Shown: in pieces, positions 9,265-18,738 of the stretch | Numbering within the stretch: the first letter of the stretch is position 1 | Layout: each line of letters begins with the position of its first letter | Assembly (NCBI RefSeq): GCF_001889005.1 | Contig: NZ_CP018153.1 | Location: 1-64,000 of the forward strand | Reading direction: 5' to 3' | DNA from: Christiangramia salexigens | GTDB taxonomy: Bacteria; Bacteroidota; Bacteroidia; Flavobacteriales; Flavobacteriaceae | DNA: 64,000 nucleotides | Made by a program: the position numbers and the translations under genes | The notes under the pieces: generated by a model | Told to the model about the DNA's origin: nothing | Databases searched by the model: none | What the model saw: only the letters and a program-made list of their open reading frames with translations

Positions 9265-10011
9265 CTAGCCGCTGTATTTATTTTTTGCCGCGATTGCGGC
9301 TCCCATAATGCCCGAATTGTTTCTAAGCTGAGCCGGGATGACCTTGGTGTCTACTTTTAAAAAATCTACGAATTTATCCCAGTCATTGGAGATTCCTCCA
9401 CCAACTATGATTACATCGGGATTAAGGATCTTAAAGATATAGTTCAGAAAAATATTAAAGCGGTATCCCCAGTCCTTATAACTAAGATTATCAATGTCTT
9501 TAACCGAAGCGGCTGCCCATTCTTCTATTTTCTGAAATTCTTTATAGGGAATCTGTCCGAGTTCGAAATTAGGAATGAGTTCTCCATGCAGGTAAGCTCC
9601 GCTGCCCAGGCCGGTTCCGGCGGTTATCATAAGTATAAAACCTTCTTCATTCCTGCCGGCGCCAAATTGTACTTCTGCAAGGCCCGCTGCATCTGCATCA
9701 TTAATTACCGTAAAATTAAGGCCGGTAGTCTGCTCAAAAAGAAGATCTACATCTACGCCAAGCCAATCCCGGCTTAGATTTCCAGGATCTTTGCAAATAC
9801 CTTTTTTAACTATAGTGGGGAAGCCACATCCAACCGCACCTTTAAAGTTGAATTTTTCTGCCATTTGCTTTACAGCGTCTGCGATTTCCTGAGGCTTTCT
9901 GGAAGAAGGAGTAGTGATCCTTAAGGTTTCGGTAAGTAGCTCACCTGTTTCAGCATTGACAATTGCACCTTTTAAACTTGAACCGCCTATATCTATTCCT
10001 AATATTTCCAT
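9265..10011 (-). CDS. ppgK: Polyphosphate glucokinase-like ROK-family sugar kinase
   Basis: ROK kinases phosphorylate sugars; the PPGK branch makes glucose-6-phosphate using polyphosphate. The 248-residue protein has the phosphate-1 motif 'LGIDIGGSSLKGAIV', 'GCGFPTIV', the catalytic 'VINDADAAGLAE', 'MITAGTGLGSGAYLHGELI', then 'NFELGQIPYKEF', which matches PPGK 'NTELGH' better than zinc-containing ROK glucokinases; no ROK zinc-Cys cluster is visible. 'VIIVGGGIS' is the adenosine-site motif. Whether polyphosphate or ATP is the donor cannot be decided by eye. It is a single gene. Confidence 0.75.
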   Translation of the reverse strand: MEILGIDIGGSSLKGAIVNAETGELLTETLRITTPSSRKPQEIADAVKQMAEKFNFKGAVGCGFPTIVKKGICKDPGNLSRDWLGVDVDLLFEQTTGLNFTVINDADAAGLAEVQFGAGRNEEGFILMITAGTGLGSGAYLHGELIPNFELGQIPYKEFQKIEEWAAASVKDIDNLSYKDWGYRFNIFLNYIFKILNPDVIIVGGGISNDWDKFVDFLKVDTKVIPAQLRNNSGIMGAAIAAKNKYSG

Positions 10012-10116
10012 TGGTTTGTTTGAAGAAGCTACAAGTTATCAAAAATGAATTTCACCCCGAAAAGAATTTTGGGGATTATTGATAAGTCAATTTTCGAATA
10101 ATCTAAAAACTAAGCT

Positions 10117-10800
10117 TTAAACAGATTTTTGAACTACTTCGAATACCCGCTGGCCATCACATTTAAGAGTTTTAGAAGGATACTTCAGAAGTAAGGCGTA
10201 ATCATGCGTAGCCATTAAGATCGTATTCCCGTTTTTACTTATCTCTTGCAAAACTTCCATTACTTCAACTGAAGTCTGAGGGTCCAGGTTTCCAGTAGGC
10301 TCATCTGCAAGAATAAGTTCAGGGTCATTTAAAAGCGCACGGGCAATGGCCACCCTCTGTTGCTCCCCTCCGGATAGTTGATAAGGATATTTGAAGCCTT
10401 TGGTCTTCATCCCAACTTTATCAAGCACTTCATCAATTTTGCTGTCCATAGCCTTTTTATCCTTCCAGCCGGTAGCCTTAAGCACAAATAACAGATTGTC
10501 TTTTATATTACGGTCTGTAAGCAATTTAAAATCCTGAAAAACAACACCTAATTTTCTTCTTAGATATGGAATGTCTTTTTCCTTTAGGCTTCTTAGATTA
10601 TAATCTACAATATGACCTTCACCTTCAGTAAGGGGTAAGTCCCCGTAGAGGGTCTTCATAAAACTACTTTTTCCGGTACCGGTTTTTCCTATCAGATAAA
10701 CGAAATCCCCTTTGTTTACAGTGACATCTACTTCAGACAAGATGAGGCTTTCACGCTGATAGATTGCGGCGTTTTTTAATTCCAGTACGGTTTGAGACAT
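10117..10800 (-). CDS. ftsE: FtsE-like cell-division ABC ATPase
   Basis: This 227-residue ABC ATPase has Walker A GKTGTGKS (38-45), Q-loop 'VVFQDFKLL', signature '[15 protein letters not shown]', Walker B '[12 protein letters not shown]' and H-loop 'ATHDY'. The Q-loop sequence, overall length and '[12 protein letters not shown]' match FtsE, which with membrane partner FtsX controls peptidoglycan hydrolases at the division site. No ftsX lies next to it here; in Bacteroidetes the two genes are often apart. The gene is divergent from the TPR gene, with 161 bp between them. Confidence 0.85.
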   Translation of the reverse strand: MSQTVLELKNAAIYQRESLILSEVDVTVNKGDFVYLIGKTGTGKSSFMKTLYGDLPLTEGEGHIVDYNLRSLKEKDIPYLRRKLGVVFQDFKLLTDRNIKDNLLFVLKATGWKDKKAMDSKIDEVLDKVGMKTKGFKYPYQLSGGEQQRVAIARALLNDPELILADEPTGNLDPQTSVEVMEVLQEISKNGNTILMATHDYALLLKYPSKTLKCDGQRVFEVVQKSV

Positions 10801-10930
10801 GAATTATAAAGATTGATTTGAATTGTGAACTCGATTTCAAATATACATTTTTCAAAAAACGCTTACATACTTTTTTTTGTATTAACATAATTATAGAACT
10901 TAATCAGCGTTATAGAATCAAGCTTTAAAT

Positions 10931-10938
10931 TATCTTTG
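10931..10938 (+). promoter_or_regulatory. -7 promoter element of the TPR/barrel operon
   Basis: TATCTTTG matches TAnnTTTG exactly and lies 23 bp before the ATG at 10962. Confidence 0.55.
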
Positions 10939-10961
10939 AATACCAATCTAAAACGCAATAA

Positions 10962-13900
10962 ATGACACTGAACAAAGCTTTACTGCTAGTTGTTTTTATA
11001 TCATTCTCATTTTCCGCAAATTGTCAGCAATCCGCTGCATACACCCACGAGTTAGTCGACTTTAACCGTGCGCTGGAATTATACAATAATGAACAATATT
11101 TGGCTGCCCAGAACCTCTTTGATGAGGTGAAGGATAAATCCAAGGATGAAAAGATCCAGGGAGATGCTGCCTACTATATTGCCAATGCTGCCGTTAGGTT
11201 GAATCAACCCGGAGCCGACAGGTTAATGGAGAATTTTGTGACACGCTATCCAACCAGTACAAAAACGAATTCTGCCTATTTGGATGTGGCCGATTATTAT
11301 TTTCAAACCGGTAAATATGCACTTGCCAGAAGATGGTATGACCGAGTGGATGAAAAGGCTATGAGTCGTAACGACCGTGAACGTTTTTACTTCAATAATG
11401 GATATGCATATTTTAGAGCGAATCAAATGGATGAAGCTCAGACCTATTTTAATAGAGTAAGGGACTCCAAAGAATTTGGCGCTCAGGCAAAGTATTATCT
11501 GGGATATATAGCCTATGAGGGAGACGATTATGAAGAGGCCAACGAATATTTTGAAGAAGTAAAGGGAAATGACAGGTATTCTGAAGACTTATCCTACTTC
11601 CAGGCCGATATGAATTTTAAGCTTGGAAATTTTGAAAAGGCTATTGAGCAGGGACTGGAAAATTTACCTAAATCCAATATGCAGGAAAGATCTCAGCTTA
11701 ATAAGATCATTGGGGAGAGTTATTTTAATCTTGGAAAATATCAGGACGCTATTCCTTATTTAAAGGAATATAAAGGAATGCGAGGTAAATGGAATAATAC
11801 CGATTATTACCAATTAGGTTATGCTTATTACAAGCAAGGTAATTATGAAGATGCCATAAATGAATTCAATAAAATAGTGGATGGTAAGAATGCTATTGCT
11901 CAAAATGCATATTATCATTTGGCACAATCCTATCTGGAACTGGAACAAAAACAGCAGGCCTTAAATGCTTTTAAAAATGCCAGTGAAATGGAGTTCGATG
12001 CAAAGCTTCGCCAGGATGCCTTGCTAAACTATGCCAAGTTGAGTTACGAAATTGGTAATTCCTATGAAAGTCCTTCTAGAGTATTGATGACCTACCTGGA
12101 AACCTATCCAAACTCAGAGCATAAGGCCGAAATGGAAACTCTCCTTATAGATTCTTTTATTACCTCAAAAAATTATGAGGAAGCTATGAAGTTGCTTGAG
12201 AATAATAGAAATTTCAGCGACAAACAGGCTTACCAGAAAGTTGCCTACTTCTACGGGCTTGAGCTTTTTGAAGAAGGAGATTATTACGCTGCCATCGAAA
12301 ATTTTGATAAGGCGCTTAAAGAGCCAAGGGATCAAAATATTACTGCAAGAGCTACATTCTGGAAAGCTGAAAGCGAATACAATATTAACAGGATGGACGA
12401 TGCTATCCTTGGTTATCGTGAGTTTAAAGGTATGAGCGCGGCTAAACAAACCGAAGAATATGCAGATTTGGATTATAACATCGGTTATGCCTATTTCAAG
12501 AAGAATGATTATTCGCAGGCAGTTAATTATTTTAAGTCTTATACTACTAATCCTAATGCCGGGGTTGTAAGAAAAAATGATGCATTTTTAAGACTTGGAG
12601 ACACCTACTATGTGACCAGTCAATATTGGCCGGCAATGGAAGCTTACCAAACCGCAATCAATAATGGCGTGAGTAATAGTGATTATGCGGCTTTTCAGAA
12701 GGCTATCAGTTATGGATTTGTGGAAAGGAACGATACTAAAATTGAAGAGCTGAACAGTTTTCTTAATAAATACTCACGTTCATCTTATCGTGATGATGCG
12801 ATGTTTGAACTTGGGAATACTTATGTTGCCGGAAACAACACCAGTCAGGCGATCCAGTCATACAACAGATTGATCAGGGACGTGCCCCAAAGTGCACTTG
12901 TGCCAAAGGCTATGTTGAGACAAGGGCTTATCTATTACAATCAGAATGAAAGCAATAAGGCTTTGGAAAGATTGAAAAAGTTAGTAGCTGAATTCCCAAA
13001 TACTCCCGAAGCCAGACAGGCGGTCTCAACTGCAAGAAACGTGTATGTTGATCTTGGCAGAACCGATGAATATGCAAGCTGGGTTAGAAACATCGATTTT
13101 GTTGAGGTGACAGATAGTGATCTTGATAATACCACTTATGAAGCGGCAGAAAATCAATATTTAAAGAACAATACGCAACAGGCTATCGCAAATTTTGAAA
13201 AGTATATTCAAAACTTTCCGAATGGAATACATGCGATCAATGCTAATTTTTACCTGGCTCAGTTATATTATAAAAACGGGAAGACCGAGAAATCCATTCC
13301 TAATTATCGTTTTGTGACATCTAAACCTAGAAACGAGTTTAGTGAACAGGCACTTGCACGTTTATCTCAAATCTATCTTGAGAAAAAGGATTACTCACAG
13401 GCACTTCCTTTACTGGAGAAACTTGAGAAAGAAGCTGATAACGACCAGAATGTAGTATTTGCTCAGTCTAACCTGATGAAGTCGTACTATGAGACCGGGA
13501 ATTTTGGTAAAGCTAATGAGTATGCAGAGAAGGTACTGGCAAATTCAAGTTCAGAAAAAGAAGCCAGAAATGATGCCCGAATCATGGTTGCAAGAGCTGC
13601 TATAAAAGCGGGGAATAATGAAAAAGCCCGCTCGGCTTATAAGGAAGTTCAGAAGAGCGCAACAGGAGAACTTGGAGCAGAAGCACTTTATTACGACGCT
13701 TATTTTAAGCATAGAGATGGAAATTACGAAGCTTCAAATGCAGCTGTACAGATCCTTGCCAAGGATTTTGCAGGGTATAAACTTTGGGGAGCAAAAGGAT
13801 TGGTCTTAATGGCGAAAAACTTTTATGCTCTAAAAGACGCTTATCAGGCCACTTATATACTTGAAAATGTGATCAAGAACTTTGGTAAATATCCTGATGT

Positions 13901-13982
13901 TGTTCAGGAGGCCAAAGCTGAACTGGCAAAGATCAAAGCTCAGGAGGCTAAAACCAATTCTTCAGTAGAAACAAAAAACTAA
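10962..13982 (+). CDS. Large periplasmic tetratricopeptide-repeat protein
   Basis: This 1006-residue protein begins with a signal peptide (hydrophobic 8-20, cleavage near 'SANCQQ'). The rest is almost wholly TPR and TPR-like helix pairs: repeated patterns such as 'AYYIANAAVRLNQPGADRLM', 'FNNGYAYFRANQMDEAQTYF', 'YQLGYAYYKQGNYEDAINEF' and 'ANFYLAQLYYKNGKTEKSI', about 20 or more units. No enzyme motif is seen. TPR solenoids are scaffolds for protein complexes; with a signal peptide it should sit in the periplasm. The stop lies 26 bp before an outer-membrane barrel gene, so the two probably form one module. The exact role is not known to me. Confidence 0.8.
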   Translation: MTLNKALLLVVFISFSFSANCQQSAAYTHELVDFNRALELYNNEQYLAAQNLFDEVKDKSKDEKIQGDAAYYIANAAVRLNQPGADRLMENFVTRYPTSTKTNSAYLDVADYYFQTGKYALARRWYDRVDEKAMSRNDRERFYFNNGYAYFRANQMDEAQTYFNRVRDSKEFGAQAKYYLGYIAYEGDDYEEANEYFEEVKGNDRYSEDLSYFQADMNFKLGNFEKAIEQGLENLPKSNMQERSQLNKIIGESYFNLGKYQDAIPYLKEYKGMRGKWNNTDYYQLGYAYYKQGNYEDAINEFNKIVDGKNAIAQNAYYHLAQSYLELEQKQQALNAFKNASEMEFDAKLRQDALLNYAKLSYEIGNSYESPSRVLMTYLETYPNSEHKAEMETLLIDSFITSKNYEEAMKLLENNRNFSDKQAYQKVAYFYGLELFEEGDYYAAIENFDKALKEPRDQNITARATFWKAESEYNINRMDDAILGYREFKGMSAAKQTEEYADLDYNIGYAYFKKNDYSQAVNYFKSYTTNPNAGVVRKNDAFLRLGDTYYVTSQYWPAMEAYQTAINNGVSNSDYAAFQKAISYGFVERNDTKIEELNSFLNKYSRSSYRDDAMFELGNTYVAGNNTSQAIQSYNRLIRDVPQSALVPKAMLRQGLIYYNQNESNKALERLKKLVAEFPNTPEARQAVSTARNVYVDLGRTDEYASWVRNIDFVEVTDSDLDNTTYEAAENQYLKNNTQQAIANFEKYIQNFPNGIHAINANFYLAQLYYKNGKTEKSIPNYRFVTSKPRNEFSEQALARLSQIYLEKKDYSQALPLLEKLEKEADNDQNVVFAQSNLMKSYYETGNFGKANEYAEKVLANSSSEKEARNDARIMVARAAIKAGNNEKARSAYKEVQKSATGELGAEALYYDAYFKHRDGNYEASNAAVQILAKDFAGYKLWGAKGLVLMAKNFYALKDAYQATYILENVIKNFGKYPDVVQEAKAELAKIKAQEAKTNSSVETKN

Positions 13983-14008
13983 ACTTAACCTAATAGAGTT
14001 AACGCTAT

Positions 14009-15730
14009 ATGCAATTCAAATCGATCAAGAAAGCACTGTTCTTAAGTTTATTTATCTTCAGTGGTATCCTATATGCTCAGGATCCACTTGGAAGCGAGAC
14101 CGTAACAGTAGTTAAACCATACACTCCTTCGGTTAAAGATGCGAGTAAGATTAAGGAAAGTCCGAACAGGAATGATTCTGTAAGCTTACAGAAAAAACCT
14201 GTCAAGTATTCAATTTTCTCAGTGCCAGTGGCATCAACATTTACACCTACAAAGGGTCGTGCTACTGCTGTAGAAAAAGTGAGGCCTCCTAAGATCTATG
14301 ATAATTATGCAACCCTTGGTTTTGGTAACTATTCCAACGTACTGGCTGAGTTTTACTCTAGTCTGGAATTAACCAGGAGTAGTAATTTCGGTATTTTCTT
14401 AAATCATAATTCTTCGCAGGGAGGCATAGATGGAGTTCAGCTTGATGATAAGTTTTATGATACTGAGTTGAACCTAAATTATAATACCCGTAATCGTGAT
14501 CTATCCTGGATTGCTGAGGTTGGGGGAGAGCATCAACTTTTTAACTGGTATGGATTGCCTGAAAGTTCAACTTTGAATGATGAGCAGTTAGATCAGATAG
14601 ATCCGGCTCAGAATTATTACTCGGTATACCTGGGTAATGAAATTGAACTTTACGATTCTTTCTTTGAAAGTGCTAAGGCAAAATTCAGGCATTCGGGTGA
14701 TAGTTACAAAACTGCCGAAAACCATTTTACCGCTGAGGGACTTTTTGAATTGAATATTGCAGACGAGCTTATCACAACCGAGCTTAAAACGGATATCGTA
14801 AATGGAAGATTTGAACAGGATTATGTTTCTGGGGATTCTTATGATTACACTTTCATGAATTTCAGTCTTAGTCCGAGCTTATTAATCCTACGTGATGATC
14901 TTAGTGTAAACCTTGGAGTAAATTTCGTGTACGGGATGGATCTGGAGATGAGCGATAATAATTTTTATATCTACCCGGCCGTAAAAGCGAGTTATAAACT
15001 CGCGGGAGATATGCTCACTGCTTATGCCGGTCTGGAAGGTGGTTTAGATCAGAATACATATTATGATTTCTATCAGGCAAACCCATACGTCTCTCCAACC
15101 TTACAAATTCAGCCTACAGATAATGAATACAATGGTTATATTGGAGGGAAAGGAAAGTTGAGCAATGCAATTTCTTATAATCTTAGAGGAAGCTATCAGT
15201 CTCAGTTCAATAAGGCTTTATTTAAAAGAAATTACGATGCGTCGGTACTGGAAGGTGAAAATTATACCTACGGTAATAGTTTTCAGGTAGTTTATGATGA
15301 TGTTAATACTCTCTCTTTCTATGGAGAGCTTAATGTTGATGTGAATCGTGATTTTCGACTAGGCATTAACGCTCAATTCTTTGATTATAGCACGAATGAC
15401 CAGGTTGAGGCCTGGAACCTGCCAAATATGAAGGCAAGCCTTAATGCCGATTATCAGATCACAAAAAAATGGTATGCAGGTACAAATCTGTTTTATGTAG
15501 GAGAACGCAAGGACGAATTTAGATCTATTAGCCTTGTAGCTTCTGAGCCTGTGGTAACTCTGGATAGTTACTTTGATGCCAATGCTCACCTGGGATACAG
15601 ATTCAATGAAAGGTTGTCGGCTTTTGTAAAAGGGAGTAACCTTTTAGGTAACAACTACCAGAAATGGATGGATTACCAGGTACAGGGGCTTCAGGTGCTT
15701 GGTGGTGCAACTTATAAATTCGACTTTTAA
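14009..15730 (+). CDS. Outer-membrane beta-barrel protein, TonB-receptor-like without plug
   Basis: A 573-residue protein with a signal peptide ending 'GILYAQ'. Residues about 23-95 form a Pro/Lys-rich, probably disordered periplasmic segment ('ETVTVVKPYTPSVKDA'). From 'YATLGFGNYSN' on, the sequence has alternating aromatic beta-strands, ending 'VLGGATYKFDF', a standard barrel C-terminus. Databases often call such proteins TonB-dependent receptors, but I find no plug domain and the length is short for one. Co-transcription with the upstream TPR protein (26-bp gap) suggests a scaffold-barrel complex. A very strong terminator follows. Confidence 0.75.
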   Translation: MQFKSIKKALFLSLFIFSGILYAQDPLGSETVTVVKPYTPSVKDASKIKESPNRNDSVSLQKKPVKYSIFSVPVASTFTPTKGRATAVEKVRPPKIYDNYATLGFGNYSNVLAEFYSSLELTRSSNFGIFLNHNSSQGGIDGVQLDDKFYDTELNLNYNTRNRDLSWIAEVGGEHQLFNWYGLPESSTLNDEQLDQIDPAQNYYSVYLGNEIELYDSFFESAKAKFRHSGDSYKTAENHFTAEGLFELNIADELITTELKTDIVNGRFEQDYVSGDSYDYTFMNFSLSPSLLILRDDLSVNLGVNFVYGMDLEMSDNNFYIYPAVKASYKLAGDMLTAYAGLEGGLDQNTYYDFYQANPYVSPTLQIQPTDNEYNGYIGGKGKLSNAISYNLRGSYQSQFNKALFKRNYDASVLEGENYTYGNSFQVVYDDVNTLSFYGELNVDVNRDFRLGINAQFFDYSTNDQVEAWNLPNMKASLNADYQITKKWYAGTNLFYVGERKDEFRSISLVASEPVVTLDSYFDANAHLGYRFNERLSAFVKGSNLLGNNYQKWMDYQVQGLQVLGGATYKFDF

Positions 15731-15752
15731 CTTAGTAACTTTTTAGATAATT

Positions 15753-15810
15753 CAGACGGAGTATAAAGTTTGTTCTTTGGTAGAACGAATTTTATACTCC
15801 GTCTGTTTTT
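15753..15810 (+). terminator. Very long-stem terminator after the barrel gene
   Basis: The arm 15753-15775 pairs fully with 15783-15805 (23 bp, two G-T pairs) around the loop TTTGGTA, followed by TTTTT. The arms read CAGACGGAGTATAAA and TTTATACTCCGTCTG at their base. The 205 bp from here to the next gene hold nothing I recognise. Confidence 0.85.
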
Positions 15811-16012
15811 GGTATTCCCTTCAGCCATATCCGGTTATGTCATGGTATTATATTCTCTTTGACCAAAAAAAGCCAGCACTTCCAACACCGGGGGGTAATG
15901 CAATTCAATTCTGGAAGCTTTCGGTTATATTTTCTAGGTTAATTCTCAATAAATTCCAGAAACTGAGATTACTTGGAAGGCATTTTTTATTTTTACTCAA
16001 AATCCTATAAAA

Positions 16013-17647
16013 ATGAAAAAACTATTATTCTTATTCTGCTTAGTTCTAACCGGTATTTCATGCCAAACCAATGACAAAGAGAAAGTAGATTTGCTGGTTT
16101 ACAATGCAGATGTATATACTGTAAATGATTCGTTTGAAAAGGCGGAAGCTTTCGCCGTTAAGGATGGAAAGTTTGTAGCCGTGGGTACTTCACAGGAGAT
16201 AAGAGAGAAATATCAAGCTGCTGAAGTCCATGATGCTCAAGGTAAAGCTGTTTATCCGGGGTTTATTGATGCTCATGCACACTTTTACCGGCTAGGGTTA
16301 CAACAACAACGTGTGGATCTAACCGGAACAAAGAGTTTTGATGAGGTGGTTTCCAGAATTGTTGAATTTCAAAAAGAAAGAAATGTAGATTTTATAACAG
16401 GAAGAGGTTGGGACCAAAATGATTGGGAAGTAAAAGAATTTCCGGTTAAAGACACCCTGGATAAATTATTTCCCGATACTCCCATAGCAATAACAAGAAT
16501 AGACGGGCACGCCATGCTTGTAAATCAGGCTGCATTGGATAAGGCAAATATCACAACCGAAACAAAATTTGATGGAGGAGATATCGAGCAAAAAAATGGA
16601 AAACTCACCGGAATCCTTGTAGATAATCCAATGGAACTTGTTAGTAATACCATGGCAGCACCAGATATGGAGACTCAAACTCAGGCATTGATGGATGCTC
16701 AGAAAATTTCATTTGGCTATGGACTTACCACTGTAGATGATGCAGGTATAGATAAGGAAACAATTGAGCTAATGGATAGCCTTAATAATGCCGGGGAATT
16801 AAAGATCAGGATATATGCAATGCTAAGTAACAATAAAAAGAATTTGGATCATTACCTAGATAAAGGACCATATAAGACTGAAAGACTAAATGTTAGGTCT
16901 GTTAAATTCTATGGTGACGGAGCCTTAGGTTCCAGAGGAGCAGCCTTGAAAAAACCTTATTCAGACCGTGATGGTCATTACGGAGCATTATTATCACCGG
17001 TTTCTGAATTTAAAAAAACCGCTGAGAGGGTCGCTAATTCTGAATTTCAATTAAATACACATGCTATCGGTGACTCCGCGAATTATGTGGTTCTAAAAAC
17101 CTACGATTCTCTTTTGGAAGCTTCAGCCGATAGGAGATGGAGAGTGGAGCATGCACAGGTCATAGATCAGAAAGATTTTAAATACTTTAGTAAGAATATC
17201 ATTCCTTCCGTTCAGCCAACTCATGCCACCAGTGACATGTATTGGGCAGAAGACAGGTTGGGAGAAGAGAGAACAAAAGGAGCCTATGCTTATAAGAAGC
17301 TTTTGGATCAGGCCGGAATCGTGGCATTGGGAACAGACTTTCCTGTAGAACAGGTTAATCCATTTTTAACCTTTTATGCGGCAGTAGATCGCCAGGATAC
17401 CGAAAATTATCCTGAAGGTGGCTTTATGAAAGAACAGGCGCTTAGCCGTGAAAACACCTTGAAAGGAATGACCATTTGGGCTGCATATTCCAATTTTGAA
17501 GAGCAAGAAAAGGGAAGTATAGAAACAGGAAAATTTGCCGATTTTATTATTCTGGACAGGGATATTATGAAGGTGGAAATAGACAGTGTTCCAAACACCA
17601 AGGTGCTTTCAACTTTTGTGAATGGGGAACAGGTATATAAAAATTAA
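16013..17647 (+). CDS. Amidohydrolase family lipoprotein (YtcJ-like)
   Basis: A 544-residue member of the amidohydrolase_3 group. The N-terminus 'MKKLLFLFCLVLTGISC' is a lipoprotein signal (Cys17). The metal-site motifs are 'GFIDAHAHFYRLG', 'NTHAIGDSANYVVL', 'WRVEHAQVI' and 'VALGTDFPVEQVNP', with 'VKFYGDGALGSRGA' before them. The N- and C-terminal beta-sandwich parts ('LLVYNADVYTVND' and 'GSIETGKFADFIILDRDI') are complete. Relatives hydrolyse amides or esters such as formamides and aryl amides; the substrate is unknown. It lies between two terminators or promoters, so it is probably a single gene. Confidence 0.88.
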   Translation: MKKLLFLFCLVLTGISCQTNDKEKVDLLVYNADVYTVNDSFEKAEAFAVKDGKFVAVGTSQEIREKYQAAEVHDAQGKAVYPGFIDAHAHFYRLGLQQQRVDLTGTKSFDEVVSRIVEFQKERNVDFITGRGWDQNDWEVKEFPVKDTLDKLFPDTPIAITRIDGHAMLVNQAALDKANITTETKFDGGDIEQKNGKLTGILVDNPMELVSNTMAAPDMETQTQALMDAQKISFGYGLTTVDDAGIDKETIELMDSLNNAGELKIRIYAMLSNNKKNLDHYLDKGPYKTERLNVRSVKFYGDGALGSRGAALKKPYSDRDGHYGALLSPVSEFKKTAERVANSEFQLNTHAIGDSANYVVLKTYDSLLEASADRRWRVEHAQVIDQKDFKYFSKNIIPSVQPTHATSDMYWAEDRLGEERTKGAYAYKKLLDQAGIVALGTDFPVEQVNPFLTFYAAVDRQDTENYPEGGFMKEQALSRENTLKGMTIWAAYSNFEEQEKGSIETGKFADFIILDRDIMKVEIDSVPNTKVLSTFVNGEQVYKN

Positions 17648-17653
17648 TCTCGG

Positions 17654-17661
17654 TATCTTTG
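17654..17661 (+). promoter_or_regulatory. -7 promoter element of the cyclophilin-FKBP gene
   Basis: TATCTTTG matches TAnnTTTG and lies 22 bp before the ATG at 17684. Confidence 0.5.
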
Positions 17662-17683
17662 CCAATTATCAAAAATCAATAAA

Positions 17684-18616
17684 ATGAACGACGGATTATA
17701 TGCTAAATTCCATACATCTAAAGGGGAAATCCTGGCAGAACTGGAATATCAAAAAACTCCTGGTACAGTTGGAAATTTTGTAGGTCTGGCTGAAGGGAAA
17801 ATAGAAAACAAAGCAAAATCACAGGGCGAACCTTACTACGACGGAATTAAATTCCACCGTGTAATTCCAGATTTTATGGTTCAGGGAGGAGATCCTCAGG
17901 GAACCGGTGTTGGAGGACCTGGTTATAAATTTGATGATGAGATCCATCCCGATCTTAAACATGATGCCCCGGGAAAATTATCAATGGCCAATGCTGGACC
18001 GGGTACCAATGGGAGTCAGTTTTTCATCACACATGTAGAAACGCCTTGGTTAGACGGTAAACATACCGTTTTTGGTAGCGTTGTAGAAGGTCAGGAGATC
18101 GTAGATAAGATCGAGCAGGGAGATAAGATCGAAAAACTGGAGATCATTAGAAAAGGTGAGGCTGCAGAAAACTTTGATGCCGCGGGTGCTTTTAAAGATT
18201 TTAATGCTGAAAAAGCTCAGCGTGAAGCTGAAGAAAAGAAGAAAGCAGAAGCAGAGCTTGATAAAATAGCAACAGGCTTCGAAAGAACTGAAAGCGGTCT
18301 TAGGTATAAGATCATCCAAAAGGGTGACGGTAAAAAGGCTGAAAAAGGAAACAGTGTTTCTGTACATTATAAAGGCCAGTTGGCAGACGGTACCGTTTTC
18401 GACTCGTCTTATAAGAGAAATAAACCATTGGAATTCCCAATTGGAGTTGGACATGTGATCCCGGGATGGGATGAAGGGATCCAGCTTTTACAAGTTGGTG
18501 ATAAAGCAAGAATGGTTATACCTTCACATTTAGCCTATGGTGAAAGAGGAGCAGGTGGAGTTATTCCTCCGAACGCTGTTCTTGTATTTGACGTTGAGCT
18601 AATGGATGTTAAGTAA
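17684..18616 (+). CDS. Dual-family peptidyl-prolyl isomerase (cyclophilin-FKBP fusion)
   Basis: Two unrelated prolyl isomerase folds share one 310-residue chain. Residues 1-155 are a cyclophilin ('[20 protein letters not shown]' at 56-75, '[11 protein letters not shown]' at 107-117, Trp122). A charged helix of Lys/Glu/Ala (170-200) is the linker. Residues 205-310 are an FKBP ('[18 protein letters not shown]', '[12 protein letters not shown]', '[20 protein letters not shown]'). Key active-site residues of both appear intact. No signal peptide is seen, so it should act in the cytoplasm on folding proteins. Such dual immunophilins are known from flavobacteria and from apicomplexans with the domains in reverse order. 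It has its own promoter and terminator. Confidence 0.93.
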   Translation: MNDGLYAKFHTSKGEILAELEYQKTPGTVGNFVGLAEGKIENKAKSQGEPYYDGIKFHRVIPDFMVQGGDPQGTGVGGPGYKFDDEIHPDLKHDAPGKLSMANAGPGTNGSQFFITHVETPWLDGKHTVFGSVVEGQEIVDKIEQGDKIEKLEIIRKGEAAENFDAAGAFKDFNAEKAQREAEEKKKAEAELDKIATGFERTESGLRYKIIQKGDGKKAEKGNSVSVHYKGQLADGTVFDSSYKRNKPLEFPIGVGHVIPGWDEGIQLLQVGDKARMVIPSHLAYGERGAGGVIPPNAVLVFDVELMDVK

Positions 18617-18633
18617 ACATAGAATTATATAAT

Positions 18634-18670
18634 ACAAAAAGAGCAGAGAAAATTTCTCTGCTCTTTTTGT
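18634..18670. terminator. Bidirectional terminator
   Basis: ACAAAAAGAGCAGAGAAA (18634-18651) pairs with the stretch to 18670. The A and T tracts let it end the isomerase gene (+) and the thioredoxin-like gene (-). Confidence 0.85.
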
Positions 18671-18738
18671 TTCTGATAGTTTTTTCGAATCACCCTATTC
18701 CGGAGTTTACTAGAAAATTAAAAAAACGCTTAATTGCT

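Noticed and set aside
14009..15730. Calling the barrel protein a full TonB-dependent receptor
   Set aside because: No plug domain is seen and the chain is too short; described as a plug-less barrel instead.
15777..16010. 77-codon plus-strand frame between the barrel gene and the amidohydrolase gene
   Set aside because: It begins inside the terminator stem, has no family-like pattern, and looks like chance.
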